Positions 17,910 through 27,880 of a DNA stretch of 64,000 nucleotides are shown here, piece after piece. The position numbers were made by a program, and so were the translations under genes. This DNA is from Anaerolineae bacterium (GTDB taxonomy: Bacteria > Chloroflexota > Anaerolineae > Aggregatilineales > J027), in contig JAIOHL010000171.1 in the NCBI GenBank assembly GCA_019913005.1, positions 24,152-88,151 of the forward strand. The letters are read 5' to 3'. Under the pieces are notes generated by a model. It ran no database searches, was not told the DNA's origin, and saw only the letters and a list, made by a program, of their open reading frames with translations. Position 1 is the stretch's first letter, and each line of letters opens with the position of its first letter.

Positions 17910-19247
17910 TCATCCGTTTTGCAAGTCGTCGAGCATCATCCGGGCAGTGCGCCGTCCGATCTCGACTGCATAATTTGTCCCTCTATCCCAAGGATAGACT
18001 TGGCTCATGCTGGCCCAGTATAACCCGTTCAAGGGAGTATGGATGTCCGGTATATTTTGCGAATGGTTCACGGTGGGCAGTGGTTGAGCATACGGCACTC
18101 GGAACACCCACCATTTACGAATCCAGTCTTTGGAAAATTTAGAATTAAAGGTAGGTAGGGCCTCCACAAAACGATTGACCACCTGCTCCTCACTCAATTG
18201 AAAATATTCATGTGTCGGCGAGACGTAATCACCACAATAGACCAAGCGATCTCCACCATAGTGTTCGCGTTCGAGATAATTGGTATGTTCCACCAGTGCT
18301 AGAAAGGGAAATCGGCTTTGTTTTTTGTCGGGATTATTGGCGGGCAGATTCAACCAATACGTACCATCTTCCAAAAGCTGTTCCTTAAGCGCCAGCACAA
18401 TCACCACCGCTCCCATGCTGCGAAGGGCATCTAATTTGTTGGCATATTCGCCTTGAATTTGCGGGACGGTCTGACGTAACAGGCGGGGCGAGGTGGTACT
18501 CAGCACCAAATCAGCTTCGGCCTGCTCCCCATTGCCCACTTCCAATGTAAAGCGGTCATCGGCCATCTGGGTGATAGATTTGAGCGGGGTACTTAATCGA
18601 ATAACCGCGCCATCTTTTTGAACCCGCGCCGCTAAGACCTCTAAAAATGCTTGGAAGCCGCCCTCAAAGGTGCCGAGACGGGTGGTGCGGGAATGAATAC
18701 GTGCCCAAAACCACGCCATGTTCACTTCACGGTAAAATTCGCCAAATTTGCCAATCAGCATTGGCATCCACAGGGTTTCATAGGCTTGGCGACCCATCTT
18801 TTTGAGCAACCATTCATGGGCGGTGTACTGTTCCATACTTTGCCATGAACGGGCCAAGCGGAGATAGAGGGTCGTGAAACCAAAACGGGCCTTTGCTATC
18901 AGCGACAGCTTGGACATAGTGAGCATCGTTAGGGCGGCGCTGAGAATGGAATCGAGTTGATAATTTTTGCCATCAATCCACATTGAGGTTTTGGGGCGCG
19001 GGAATAATACTTTTTCGCGCACACCTAATTCATCGGCCAGCCGCAGGATTTCTACATCAGAGGCGAACCAGTGATGGTAGAATTTTTCGAGCATCCAATC
19101 CCACCCCTCATCTCGGAAGCCAGCCGCCAATCCGCCAACTTTATCACCAGCTTCATAGACTGTTACCTGATGACCAGCGCGGACTAAATCCCATGCTGCC
19201 GAAAGACCAGCAATACCAGCGCCTATCACTGCAATCCGTTTAGCCAT
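17910..19247 (-). CDS. NAD(P)/FAD-dependent amine oxidase-like oxidoreductase
   Basis: 445 residues with an N-terminal dinucleotide-binding G-A-G-I-A-G-L (8-14) and the following E-A-x-x-x-V-G-G motif of the protoporphyrinogen oxidase/phytoene desaturase/monoamine oxidase group. The C-terminal [15 protein letters not shown] segment contributes to FAD binding in this family. This subtype is often encoded beside glycan or isoprenoid-lipid genes, and here it starts in a TGATG overlap with the flippase-like gene at 19247. The substrate is unknown; oxidation of an isoprenoid or glycolipid carrier is an inference. Confidence 0.82.
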   Translation of the reverse strand: MAKRIAVIGAGIAGLSAAWDLVRAGHQVTVYEAGDKVGGLAAGFRDEGWDWMLEKFYHHWFASDVEILRLADELGVREKVLFPRPKTSMWIDGKNYQLDSILSAALTMLTMSKLSLIAKARFGFTTLYLRLARSWQSMEQYTAHEWLLKKMGRQAYETLWMPMLIGKFGEFYREVNMAWFWARIHSRTTRLGTFEGGFQAFLEVLAARVQKDGAVIRLSTPLKSITQMADDRFTLEVGNGEQAEADLVLSTTSPRLLRQTVPQIQGEYANKLDALRSMGAVVIVLALKEQLLEDGTYWLNLPANNPDKKQSRFPFLALVEHTNYLEREHYGGDRLVYCGDYVSPTHEYFQLSEEQVVNRFVEALPTFNSKFSKDWIRKWWVFRVPYAQPLPTVNHSQNIPDIHTPLNGLYWASMSQVYPWDRGTNYAVEIGRRTARMMLDDLQNG

Positions 19248-20332
19248 CAGGCCAATGTCTCCTCGTTGCGAAACTCTATTGCAGGATACTCGGCTTGCTC
19301 AACCTCGGTCTGCGCCCTGCCAAAATCACTCCAATGCAGCCCCTCGCGGATGAGGTAGATAAACCCAATCAGGGTGGCTTGAATCCACAGGGTAGCATGA
19401 ATCGCTAGGGCAAAACTGGCCGCGTCCACTCGCGCGACATCAAACGCGGTCAGGGTCAAAATAGCAGCGGCATGAAAGGTGCCTACATACCCTGAAGTTG
19501 AAGGGAGGACAGTAGTCAAGGTACTAAAACCAACCACCAGCAGCATTACAAAAAAACTCACTTCAAAGTCGAAAGCCTGCATGACGATCCAATAGGTCGC
19601 AGCTTCAACCGTCCAACTTCCTAGAGAAAATACCACCACCTCAATCAGAGCGCGTCCACTACGTAGCGCCTCAAGTCCGCTCAAAAAATGCTCCATCAGG
19701 GATACCACTTTTTGGCGGGGGCCGCCGGGTAAAAGAGTGTTGATAATCGGGGTATAAATTTTACGGGCCATATTGGGCGCAGCCGCCAGTGCTAAAAACA
19801 CTAATAGCGCCGCAAAAAACAAGGGGGTCGCAACAGCCACGACGGTACGTAGGGTATCGCCAATTTTGTCCCCAACAAAGACCAGCGCGGTAAAAATAAA
19901 GGTGAGCATGGTCAACCCATCAAAAATCCGCTCGATCAAAATGGTGGTCAGCGTGGGGGGGATTGGTACAGCATCACGACGTTTTAAGACATAGGCCCGC
20001 ATCACCTCGCCGAGACGGAAAGGCAGCAGGTTGTTCGCCATGTAGCCGATGTAGACAATCTTAAAAAGGCGGCGCGGCGGCACATCCTTGACCGGGCGTA
20101 ACAGGGAATACCAACGCCAGCTAATCAGATAGGTTGCAACGCCGTAAACTGGAACAGTCAACAGTAGCCAGAGGGGATTGATGCCACGCAGGATGTCCCA
20201 TAAATCATCAAATGCAAGATTACGAAAGCCCAGCCACAGAAAAAGTAGGCTAAAAATGAGGCCAATCAGCAAACTAATCCAGCGTTTCACCAAAATGTGC
20301 TTTCCCTGATTCGGTCTAAAGCGGAGAAGCAT
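19247..20332 (-). CDS. Lysylphosphatidylglycerol synthase TM-region/flippase-like membrane protein
   Basis: 361 residues with about eight membrane helices matching the UPF0104/LPG-synthase TM domain (AglD, YbhN group). Typical signs are the early W-R-W-Y-S-L-L-R-P and the [14 protein letters not shown] motif. Stand-alone members are thought to move or modify lipid-linked molecules. A second paralogue is at 43822-44859, with the variant F-M-P-G-S-S-M-G-G-D motif. ATG 20332 lacks a good ribosome site; a GTG at 20290 is an alternative. It is the first gene of the long minus-strand run. Confidence 0.85.
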   Translation of the reverse strand: MLLRFRPNQGKHILVKRWISLLIGLIFSLLFLWLGFRNLAFDDLWDILRGINPLWLLLTVPVYGVATYLISWRWYSLLRPVKDVPPRRLFKIVYIGYMANNLLPFRLGEVMRAYVLKRRDAVPIPPTLTTILIERIFDGLTMLTFIFTALVFVGDKIGDTLRTVVAVATPLFFAALLVFLALAAAPNMARKIYTPIINTLLPGGPRQKVVSLMEHFLSGLEALRSGRALIEVVVFSLGSWTVEAATYWIVMQAFDFEVSFFVMLLVVGFSTLTTVLPSTSGYVGTFHAAAILTLTAFDVARVDAASFALAIHATLWIQATLIGFIYLIREGLHWSDFGRAQTEVEQAEYPAIEFRNEETLA

Positions 20333-20431
20333 TTTACCAAAGACCCTGCTGCTAAACTATACACATTTCTACCAAGTATTTCCTTTGCGCTACACTTAAC
20401 CCTTGATTTTTGTCATGCTGGAGTGTCACCT

Positions 20432-21016
20432 ATGTTTGAATGTTTCATTCGCCAGATGGTTCCCGAAGATATTGAACCACTCGTTGATATTCGTCCCGGC
20501 TTTGTCACCGACACAGTTTTCAAAGTTGAACAATTTGGGCAGGGATTGGAGCAAGGTTGGCGGCTGGTTGAAAAGAAGCTCCCCACCCCTTTTGACAAGG
20601 GCGCAGGTTATGACTTTACACCGGAAGAACGCCGGAGCATCGCAGGGCGCTTGGCCCAAGACAATACCTTGATGGAAGTGGCGGTTGAGAAAAACACAGG
20701 GAAAATCGTCGGGATTTTGGATGTTGAGGAAGAAACATGGCGTCACACAGCATGGATTTGGAATATCATGCTGGATGTAGATGCACGCGGTCATGGCATT
20801 GGGCAAGCGATGATCCAGCATACGATTGGATGGGGGCGGCGGCGGGGGTTGCGGGCAGTCTTGCTGGAAACCCAGACCAATAACGTGCCGGCCTGCAAAT
20901 TTTATCTACGCATGGGGTTTCAATTGGTTGGGATCAATACCCTGTTTTATACAAATCAGGATATCGAGCGTGATGAGGTGGCTTTATTTTGGGGGTTCCC
21001 ACTGCGGGCACGTTAG
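20432..21016 (+). CDS. GNAT family N-acetyltransferase
   Basis: 194 residues. The acetyl-CoA-binding motif A is clear, with D-V-D-A-R-G-H-G-I-G-Q-A-M, followed by the N-x-x-A-x-x-F-Y-x-x-x-G-F motif B. ATG 20432 has GGAG eight bases upstream; the frame is open back to 20297 but that part overlaps the divergent flippase start and is rejected. An N-terminal insert of ~80 residues is somewhat longer than in minimal GNATs. The acetyl acceptor is unknown. Confidence 0.85.
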   Translation: MFECFIRQMVPEDIEPLVDIRPGFVTDTVFKVEQFGQGLEQGWRLVEKKLPTPFDKGAGYDFTPEERRSIAGRLAQDNTLMEVAVEKNTGKIVGILDVEEETWRHTAWIWNIMLDVDARGHGIGQAMIQHTIGWGRRRGLRAVLLETQTNNVPACKFYLRMGFQLVGINTLFYTNQDIERDEVALFWGFPLRAR

Positions 21017-21136
21017 AAGTATGTCACTTTGCCCAATTGTCAAGAATTTACGAATTATTTGACCTAATCCAATGGATATGTTAAAAAATCGCCTCATGTC
21101 AATTTAATGACTACAAAAACTTAAGGGATATTTTGA

Positions 21137-21150
21137 TTAAGGAGCCTTAA
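21137..21150 (+). promoter_or_regulatory. Palindrome covering the ribosome site of the binding-protein gene
   Basis: TTAAGG-AG-CCTTAA forms a perfect inverted repeat that contains the AAGGAG ribosome-binding site, four bases before ATG 21154. It could be an operator half-pair or simply a strong Shine-Dalgarno with chance symmetry. Confidence 0.3.
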
Positions 21151-21153
21151 ACA

Positions 21154-22227
21154 ATGCGTCGTACCTTCCGTTTTGTTCTCGCATTGGCTGTACTGCTTTC
21201 CTTTATAGCTGTCAGCAATGTCATGAACGACCGTGCTGAAAAGACTGTTTTTGCCCAAGCCGAACCCACAGGCAAGTTAGCTGAAGTTATCGCACGCGGC
21301 AGCCTCAACTGCGGTGTGAGTGGCGGCTTGCCCGGTTTCTCTTATCTCAACCCCAACGACAATTCATGGTCAGGGTTGGATGTGGATTACTGTCGTGCCT
21401 TGACCGCCGCGATTTTCGGCGAAGTGACCGACACCAATCTGGTGCTGGTGCCCCTGACTGCCGCTGAACGTTTCCCAGCCCTCCAAGCAGGTCAGGTAGA
21501 TGTGCTCATGCGCAACACCACATGGACATTAAGCCGCGACACCGATCTGAAGGGCGATTTTGCGCCCACTACCTTCTATGATAGCCAAGGCTTGATGGTG
21601 CGTGCCGATGCTGGTGTGTCTTCCATCAATGACCTCAATGGCGTCAGCATCTGCGTCCAGACCGGTACGACCACCGAACTGAACGTGACAGAAGCCTTCA
21701 ACGCACTGGCGTTCGATTTTGAACTCATCCCGTTTGAAGCCAGCAGCGACACCATTACGGCCTTTGAAGCAGGCCAATGCGACGTACTGACCAGTGACAA
21801 GAGCCAATTGGCAGGGCTGCGTTATGGTACGGCTGATCCCAGCTTGTATATCATTTTGAACGACACCCTTTCCAAAGAACCCCTCGGCCCGATGTACAAC
21901 GAAGGGGATGCGCAGTGGGCCAATGTGGTGAACTGGGTCGTCTATGCCACCTTCCAAGCGGAAGAATATGGCATTTCCTCAGCTAATCTCGATGAAATGC
22001 TGGCTTCAACGGACACTGCCATTCAACGTTTCCTCGGCGTGGGTGATCCCTTTAATTCACTCATCGGGTTGAGCAATGACTTCACCGTCAATATCCTCCG
22101 TGCAGTGGGCAACTATGCCGAAATTTATGACCGTAACATTACCCCAGTGGGTATTGATCGCGCTGGCAACCGTCTGAATTTGCAGTGGTATGATGGCGGC
22201 ATGATCTACTCACCCGCTTGGCGTTAA
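21154..22227 (+). CDS. aapJ: General amino-acid ABC transporter, substrate-binding protein
   Basis: 357 residues. A signal peptide ends near A-Q-A (~35), so the protein is exported. The rest matches the family-3 solute-binding fold of AapJ/BztA, with G-L-D-V-D-Y-C-R-A-L in lobe one, R-N-T-T-W-T and the G-V-S-I-C-V-Q-T-G-T-T hinge. It should bind amino acids outside the cell and deliver them to the two permeases encoded next. The 123-bp gap after it holds a stable hairpin, consistent with higher expression of the binding protein than the membrane parts. Confidence 0.93.
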   Translation: MRRTFRFVLALAVLLSFIAVSNVMNDRAEKTVFAQAEPTGKLAEVIARGSLNCGVSGGLPGFSYLNPNDNSWSGLDVDYCRALTAAIFGEVTDTNLVLVPLTAAERFPALQAGQVDVLMRNTTWTLSRDTDLKGDFAPTTFYDSQGLMVRADAGVSSINDLNGVSICVQTGTTTELNVTEAFNALAFDFELIPFEASSDTITAFEAGQCDVLTSDKSQLAGLRYGTADPSLYIILNDTLSKEPLGPMYNEGDAQWANVVNWVVYATFQAEEYGISSANLDEMLASTDTAIQRFLGVGDPFNSLIGLSNDFTVNILRAVGNYAEIYDRNITPVGIDRAGNRLNLQWYDGGMIYSPAWR

Positions 22228-22281
22228 ATTTAGAGTTAACGGAGAGGTAGGCTCTTTATACTCACCTCTTCAATAAATATG

Positions 22282-22306
22282 CAGACGGGGGCAACACCCT
22301 CGTCTG
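22282..22306 (+). promoter_or_regulatory. Intercistronic hairpin between binding protein and permease genes
   Basis: A 10-bp stem (22282-22291 with 22297-22306, one G-U pair) encloses a five-base loop. It is not followed by a T-run, so it more likely protects the upstream mRNA or attenuates read-through than ends transcription fully. Confidence 0.6.
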
Positions 22307-22350
22307 TCATTTATAAAAAATGTCTTTAAGTTAGAACTGGTATTTCGTGA

Positions 22351-23949
22351 ATGACGGCAAAATATTCTCGTACTGACGATTTTTTCGTTAACACCGCTGA
22401 CCTAAGCGCCCGCCGACCTCCCCCTCGTTCTCAAAATGCAGCGGTACAAATTCTTCAGTTGCCCGCAGTGATTGTTGCTTCCTATCTTGCTTACATTGGT
22501 GGAACAATATTTTTTTGGAACCTCTTGAATGATTTTCCGGCAATTTTAGCAATAATTGTCAAAATCTTGGCAAGTAAGGTTGGGATTCATTTAGACTCAT
22601 TAGATACTTTTCTAAACATTTTTATTGTAAACATCACCAATGTTGTTGAGGCAGGATGGCTTGGATTTTTGGTTGCCTTCCCATACATCATTTATAGTGT
22701 GGCGAATGGTTTATATGTCCAGTGGCGCACGAATATTCCTATCTACCGCAACATTGTTTTCTTGAGCGATATAACGCAGAGCGTCTTTCTGCTCGCAGTC
22801 ATTGTTGGTTTGTATACGCTCATGCTCAATGTTAAAGACAACACCCAGATTCCAATTAACTGGAATGTGGTCAGCCGCCGATTTTCCGTTGAGGTCAGCG
22901 AGGGGCCGGATTTTAATACCGAACTGACGTGGCTCAAGGATATTCCACTGGTCGGGGATTCTCTAGCCAATGTCAACGTGTTGCGACCGGGAACCGCTAC
23001 CCGTGCTTTGATGACCGGAGTCATCAACACGCTACGGGCCGTTTTGTTGGCATTGGTCTTTTCAACCCTGCTCGGCATTTTTGTCGGGATTGGGCTGCTA
23101 TCCAATAACTGGTTGGTACGCAACCTCTCGACCATCTATGTCGAAATTTTCCGCAATACCCCACTTTTGGTGCAATTATTTTTCATCTTCCGGGGATTAC
23201 TCGGTGTGCTGCCAACTTCGCCACGTGATGCCTATAAATTGGGCGACTTTTATCTGAGTGGACGCGGTTTAAATTTCCCCAAAGTCCTAACCACCGACAC
23301 CTACCCCTATTTTTTGGTGAGTGTGATTGCCGGATTGGTGGTCGGGATTTATCTATGGCGCTGGCGGCTCAAGGTACAGGATGAAACCGGTAAGCCCGCC
23401 AATACGCTTGCATGGTTCAGTATGGCATTTTGGGGGCTAGGTGCGATTGGGCTAGGACTGGCCTTTGCAGTAGGTGGGTCGCCCTTCAAATTGGATTACC
23501 CCGTGCTGGATCGCTTTAATTTCTCAGGTGGGTCGCGCTGGTCATCAGGCTATCTGACGCTGGTGGTCGGCCTGACACTCTATACCGGAGCATTTATCGC
23601 CGATATTGTTCGGGCAGGCATCCAATCGGTTTCCTATGGGCAAATTGAAGCGGCCCGCGCACATGGTCTGACCAGTAACCAAACCCTGCGCTTAGTGGTG
23701 CTGCCCCAAGCTATGCGTTTGATTGTGCCGCCACTGACCAATCAATATTTGAACTTATCCAAAAATTCCAGCCTTGCCATCGCCATCGGGTTTTATGACC
23801 TATATAACGTGGCGACAGTCGTGCAAAACCAGACCGGGCAAGCGGTTGCGCTATTTGCCATCTTGATGGGGACTTATTTGGTGATTAGCCTGCTGATTTC
23901 CTTATTGATGAATATGGTCAACCGTTCGATGCGGTTAAAGACGCGCTAG
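22351..23949 (+). CDS. aapQ: Amino-acid ABC transporter permease (AapQ-like)
   Basis: 532 residues, longer than usual for AapQ. Extra hydrophobic helices occupy the first ~170 residues. The C-terminal part is a standard family-3 permease domain with F-R-N-T-P-L-L-V-Q and the EAA loop (about 429-448, G-Q-I-E-A-A-R-A-H-G-L), which docks on the ATPase. As in the Aap/Bzt family, a further segment with membrane helices (~290-390) splits the domain. ATG 22351 has a weak ribosome site. It is 13 bases before the next permease gene. Confidence 0.9.
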   Translation: MTAKYSRTDDFFVNTADLSARRPPPRSQNAAVQILQLPAVIVASYLAYIGGTIFFWNLLNDFPAILAIIVKILASKVGIHLDSLDTFLNIFIVNITNVVEAGWLGFLVAFPYIIYSVANGLYVQWRTNIPIYRNIVFLSDITQSVFLLAVIVGLYTLMLNVKDNTQIPINWNVVSRRFSVEVSEGPDFNTELTWLKDIPLVGDSLANVNVLRPGTATRALMTGVINTLRAVLLALVFSTLLGIFVGIGLLSNNWLVRNLSTIYVEIFRNTPLLVQLFFIFRGLLGVLPTSPRDAYKLGDFYLSGRGLNFPKVLTTDTYPYFLVSVIAGLVVGIYLWRWRLKVQDETGKPANTLAWFSMAFWGLGAIGLGLAFAVGGSPFKLDYPVLDRFNFSGGSRWSSGYLTLVVGLTLYTGAFIADIVRAGIQSVSYGQIEAARAHGLTSNQTLRLVVLPQAMRLIVPPLTNQYLNLSKNSSLAIAIGFYDLYNVATVVQNQTGQAVALFAILMGTYLVISLLISLLMNMVNRSMRLKTR

Positions 23950-23962
23950 GGAGGGCCGACAC

Positions 23963-25945
23963 ATGAGCGAAGCCTATCATCGGCCTGACGAAACTTTTTA
24001 TATCGCGCCCAAAGAACCCCCGCCCTCACGCCGTCCCCCCGCCTTGACGATTGGGCCAGCGGGTTGGCTGCGGAAAAATCTATTTAGCAGTGTCCGCAAT
24101 ACCCTGATCACGGTCATCACTGTCGGGTTGATGGCAGCGTTTTTCTATGAACTGGTCACATGGTCGGTTGCCAAAGCGGAATGGAATGTGGTCAACAACA
24201 CCATGCGCCTGATGATGGTTGGCTTGTACCCAGTAGATCAAATTTGGCGTATCGAGTTAATGGCTGTGCTGCTGGTGTTCCTCAGTGGGTTGGGTCTAGG
24301 GGTTTGGGGGGGTAACGCACGGGGCTTTTTTATTATCGCGCTGATGATTATCATTGCGGCGCTATTTATTCCCATTGGGGCCGAGCGAATCGAGCCGCCT
24401 CCCATTCGCTTCCTGATTACCCCCACCGACGCGATTGGGCCTGTGGTGTTTGTCGGGGATAAGGATGACACGGTACGGCTCTTAGTTGAGCCGATTGATG
24501 ATAACGCCATTGCTAATGAGACATCCCCGTTTGTGGGGTTCATCGAAAACAGTCCCGGTTCAAGTAGCTCCCGTGCTTTGTGGAACAATGCAAAAGCCCA
24601 AGTAGTGGCTGGCACATTGGACTTGACCAATTACAACCTGCAATTGACCGTACAGTTGCTGGACAGAAGCGGCAAGGTCTTGGATGAACAGCTTTCAACG
24701 CCCGCCCAACGCACGGTCAACTTTGAATTTAAACTCCCCGCCGATGGTTGGTACTATGTCCAAGTGCTGCGTGATGAAACTGGCGAAGCGATTTACGAGA
24801 CGGTAGATGGGATACAACTGCCCATCGCACCAGCCCGCACATTGCCTAATACCGGGTATGCGTGGATTCGGATAAATGGCGTTGAAACCATGTCCAGCCA
24901 AGTAGCCGATGTGGAGCAGCGCACCAAAACCTATGGCGAAGTGCCAGCCGTCCAATGCCCTTCTGCTGCCGAATGTCGCCGTCTACTATTGGAAGAAAAT
25001 ACACGTTTTGAGGGCGCACGCTCATTCAGTGCGTTTTTGAAAACGCAACTCGATCCTTTTCTACAGGAAATCATTGTTTCGCTCATCGTTGGCTTTGCAG
25101 TGATGCTGGCGGCCTATTCCATCGGGAATTTTGCCAAACAAAGCCGCAACCCCAGCAGCAAAAAGGCCGTTAGCCGTGTTACCATCATTGGCTGGATTAT
25201 TTTCTTCCCGTTGAGTTGGATACTGCTTTCCGGTTTTAAAGACCCAGACAGCGTCCATCCATTTTTGCGACTGCCAGAAGTAGCACAATCGCTGTGGGGT
25301 GGCCTTATCCTCACCATAGTGCTGACCTTTGTGAGTCTAACTGTTGCCTTTCCTATCGGTGTTCTCCTAGCGCTTGGGCGGCGCAGCAAACTACCCATCA
25401 TCAGTATTTTCTGCATCCTGTTTATCGAAGTGGTGCGCGGCGTCCCGCTAATTACGATTTTGTTCATGGCAAAATTCATTGTGCCGTATTTTGCCAAATC
25501 CATGAGTGACACCGAACTGCTGATCCGGCTGCTGGTGGGGTTGACCCTGTTCACCGCCGCCTATAATGCTGAAATTATCCGAGGGGGATTACAAATTATC
25601 CCCAAAGGCCAAATTGAAGCATCACAAGCGCTCGGCCTCAATCCATTTGCGACCAATGTATTTATCGTGTTGCCCCAAGCATTACGGGCAGTCATTCCAG
25701 CGATGATGAGCCAGTCGGTTAGCTTGTTTAAAGATACGACGCTGGTCTCTATCGTGGGGCTGTTTGAATTTTTGGGCATGATTGAACTCATTGTAAATGG
25801 ACAGCAAATCTATCGGCCCTATCAGCGCGAAGCCTATCTGTTTGTAGGGGTCATCTACTTTATCATCAGCTATATCATGTCGAGCCTGAGCCGCCGATTG
25901 GAAGAATCGGGTGCGGGGACGGTGCGGAAGATGCGTAAGGCGTAA
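23963..25945 (+). CDS. aapM: Amino-acid ABC transporter permease (AapM-like) with large extra domain
   Basis: 660 residues, far longer than AapM homologues. The N-terminus has three or so membrane helices; residues ~140-360 form a hydrophilic, beta-rich insert with a C-P-S-A-A-E-C pair, probably outside the membrane. The C-terminal ~300 residues are the permease domain with R-G-V-P-L-I-T and the EAA loop near 548-567. ATG 23963 follows GGAGGG. It forms the translocation pore with AapQ. The insert may be a second ligand-sensing or docking module; I know of no matching domain. Confidence 0.9.
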   Translation: MSEAYHRPDETFYIAPKEPPPSRRPPALTIGPAGWLRKNLFSSVRNTLITVITVGLMAAFFYELVTWSVAKAEWNVVNNTMRLMMVGLYPVDQIWRIELMAVLLVFLSGLGLGVWGGNARGFFIIALMIIIAALFIPIGAERIEPPPIRFLITPTDAIGPVVFVGDKDDTVRLLVEPIDDNAIANETSPFVGFIENSPGSSSSRALWNNAKAQVVAGTLDLTNYNLQLTVQLLDRSGKVLDEQLSTPAQRTVNFEFKLPADGWYYVQVLRDETGEAIYETVDGIQLPIAPARTLPNTGYAWIRINGVETMSSQVADVEQRTKTYGEVPAVQCPSAAECRRLLLEENTRFEGARSFSAFLKTQLDPFLQEIIVSLIVGFAVMLAAYSIGNFAKQSRNPSSKKAVSRVTIIGWIIFFPLSWILLSGFKDPDSVHPFLRLPEVAQSLWGGLILTIVLTFVSLTVAFPIGVLLALGRRSKLPIISIFCILFIEVVRGVPLITILFMAKFIVPYFAKSMSDTELLIRLLVGLTLFTAAYNAEIIRGGLQIIPKGQIEASQALGLNPFATNVFIVLPQALRAVIPAMMSQSVSLFKDTTLVSIVGLFEFLGMIELIVNGQQIYRPYQREAYLFVGVIYFIISYIMSSLSRRLEESGAGTVRKMRKA

Positions 25946-25960
25946 AGGTGTGGTTTTCTT

Positions 25961-26713
25961 ATGAGTGAACAATCCAATTCCAACGGCTATATTATCGAGT
26001 GCCAAGATGTCAACAAGTGGTTTGGCGAATTTCATGTCCTTAAAGACATCAATATAAAGGTCAAAGAGCGTGAGGTGGTCGTCGTCATTGGGCCGTCCGG
26101 TTCTGGCAAATCCACCCTCATCCGCTGTATCAATCGGCTTGAAGAACACCAAGAAGGCAAAATTGTCGTAGACGGCATCGAATTGAGCAACGACCTCAAA
26201 AATATCAACGCCATCCGCCGCGAGACAGGCATGGTGTTTCAGAGCTTTAATCTGTTCCCCCACCTAACCGTGATGCAAAATATCACGCTGGCCCAACGTT
26301 ATGTACGCCGTCGTCCACGCCGCGATGCCGAAGATATGGCTCGTCAGTTGTTGCAGCGCGTCGGTATCCCGGAACAAGCCAATAAATATCCCGGTCAGCT
26401 TTCGGGGGGGCAGCAGCAGCGTGTAGCGATTGCCCGTGCCCTCGCCATGCAGCCGAAAATCATGTTGTTTGATGAACCCACCTCGGCGCTTGACCCCGAA
26501 ATGATTAAAGAAGTGCTGGACGTGATGAAAGAATTGGCCCGCAGCGGAATGACGATGTTGGTGGTCACGCATGAAATGGGCTTTGCACGTGAGGTAGCGG
26601 ATCGCGTGATTTTCATGGACAGCGGGCGCATTGTCGAAATCGGTACCCCCGAACACTTTTTTGAAAATCCCAGTCACGAGCGCACCAAGCTGTTTTTGTC
26701 GCAGATTCTATAA
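25961..26713 (+). CDS. aapP: Amino-acid ABC transporter ATP-binding protein
   Basis: A 250-residue ABC ATPase. Walker [10 protein letters not shown] is at ~44-52, the Q-loop is in V-F-Q-S-F-N-L-F-P, the signature L-S-G-G-Q-Q-Q-R is at ~146, Walker [12 protein letters not shown] is at ~168, and the switch His is in V-T-H-E-M. The F-N-L-F-P-H-L-T segment is typical of polar amino-acid importers (GlnQ/AapP). It is the last gene of the operon and is followed by a terminator. Confidence 0.95.
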   Translation: MSEQSNSNGYIIECQDVNKWFGEFHVLKDINIKVKEREVVVVIGPSGSGKSTLIRCINRLEEHQEGKIVVDGIELSNDLKNINAIRRETGMVFQSFNLFPHLTVMQNITLAQRYVRRRPRRDAEDMARQLLQRVGIPEQANKYPGQLSGGQQQRVAIARALAMQPKIMLFDEPTSALDPEMIKEVLDVMKELARSGMTMLVVTHEMGFAREVADRVIFMDSGRIVEIGTPEHFFENPSHERTKLFLSQIL

Positions 26714-26720
26714 ACCGCAC

Positions 26721-26747
26721 AAGGGTCATCAAATGGCCCTTTTTTAT
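26721..26747 (+). terminator. Terminator of the amino-acid transporter operon
   Basis: AAGGGTCAT and ATGGCCCTT form a 9-bp stem with a CAA loop, followed by TTTTTATT. Confidence 0.85.
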
Positions 26748-26768
26748 TCGTTAGGATAGGAAAAGTAT

Positions 26769-27158
26769 ATGAAAATTGAACACGTCGCCATTTGGACACA
26801 CGACTTGGAACGGCTGCGCCAGTTTTATGAAACCTATTTTGGCGGCACGGCAGGCGCAAAATATCACAATCCCCGCACCGACTTTCAATCTTATTTTTTG
26901 ACATTTGAGACGGGGGTGCGGCTGGAAATTATGCAAATGCCGAATATCCCGGCCTCGCAAAATGATGTGCAAAAGCAATTCACGGGCCTGATTCATATGG
27001 CGTTTTCCGTCGGGTCAGAGGAAGGGGTCAATCAACTCACCGAACGCTTACGGGGAGATGGATTTCCGATTCTAGACGGGCCGCGCCGCACGGGGGATGG
27101 GTATTATGAAAGTGTCACGCTTGACCCTGATGGCAACCGCATCGAAATTACAATCTAG
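26769..27158 (+). CDS. VOC superfamily (glyoxalase-like) protein
   Basis: 129 residues, one VOC unit with two beta-alpha-beta-beta-beta repeats. Metal-ligand positions are present: H5 in E-H-V-A-I-W, E in the R-L-E-I-M strand, H in L-I-H-M-A-F, and the final E in G-N-R-I-E-I. This resembles the lactoylglutathione lyase/fosfomycin-resistance group, but the substrate cannot be named. ATG 26769 follows AGGA. Its stop is 3 bases from the stop of the opposing HAD gene. Confidence 0.88.
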   Translation: MKIEHVAIWTHDLERLRQFYETYFGGTAGAKYHNPRTDFQSYFLTFETGVRLEIMQMPNIPASQNDVQKQFTGLIHMAFSVGSEEGVNQLTERLRGDGFPILDGPRRTGDGYYESVTLDPDGNRIEITI

Positions 27159-27161
27159 GCG

Positions 27162-27869
27162 CTATACGATAAGTGACAATACTTCCTCAAGTGGCTCATA
27201 AGTGGTAAATTCGGTGGCAAGACTAGTATCGGGGCAGTGATGCCCATAACGGTTTAGCCACAGTGCTGGAATACCCGCCTGCGACGCCCCAATAATATCC
27301 GTCCACCAATTATCGCCGATCATAATGACCTCGTTTGGGGAGTAGCCTATGCGCCGCAAAGTATGATGAAAAATCGCGGGGTCGGGTTTTGAAATACGGG
27401 TTTCCTCGGCTGTCACCATCAAATCAATCAGGGAGTCAAGGGCACAGCGTCGCAATTTGGGGGTTTGTTCCCCGATGGTGCTGTTGGTAATGATACCAAT
27501 TTTGAGACTATGTGCTCTGAGATGCTGCAAAAAAGGGATAACACCGGGGATCGCGCGTTCTGATTCAAGATATGCGTGCCGAAACAAACCCGCGACTTGA
27601 GCAGCCTCCTCAAGGGAAATCGGCTGTCCATAATGACCGAATATCGCCTGAAAACGTTGGATACGCGCCTCATCCCATGATACCTCGCCACGTGTCACTC
27701 GATCATGAAACGTTTCGAGATAGTGGGCATGGGTTTCATGCAAATCTTCGAATGGCGGTTCGCCCAAACACGGATATTGATTGGCTAGGGCCGTCAATCC
27801 GATTCGAACGCTATATTGATGATCGGTCAGCGTATCATCCAGATCAAACAAAACGGCTTGCAACAGCAT
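27162..27869 (-). CDS. HAD family hydrolase (YjjG-like phosphatase)
   Basis: 235 residues. Motif I is F-D9-L-D11-D-T, motif II is I-I-T-N-S, and motif III/IV is K in S-K-P-D with G-D-N-W-W-T-D near the C-terminus. The four-helix cap fits subfamily IA (YjjG/pyrimidine nucleotidase or phosphoglycolate phosphatase-like). The start was moved to ATG 27869 with AAGGA eight bases before; a TTG six bases earlier has poor spacing. It lies 11 bases after the MFS carrier stop, probably in one transcript. Confidence 0.88.
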   Translation of the reverse strand: MLLQAVLFDLDDTLTDHQYSVRIGLTALANQYPCLGEPPFEDLHETHAHYLETFHDRVTRGEVSWDEARIQRFQAIFGHYGQPISLEEAAQVAGLFRHAYLESERAIPGVIPFLQHLRAHSLKIGIITNSTIGEQTPKLRRCALDSLIDLMVTAEETRISKPDPAIFHHTLRRIGYSPNEVIMIGDNWWTDIIGASQAGIPALWLNRYGHHCPDTSLATEFTTYEPLEEVLSLIV

Positions 27870-27880
27870 CCCCAATATCC

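Noticed and set aside
20297..20431. N-terminal extension of the GNAT gene
   Set aside because: It overlaps the divergent flippase start and lacks a ribosome site; ATG 20432 has GGAG at good spacing.
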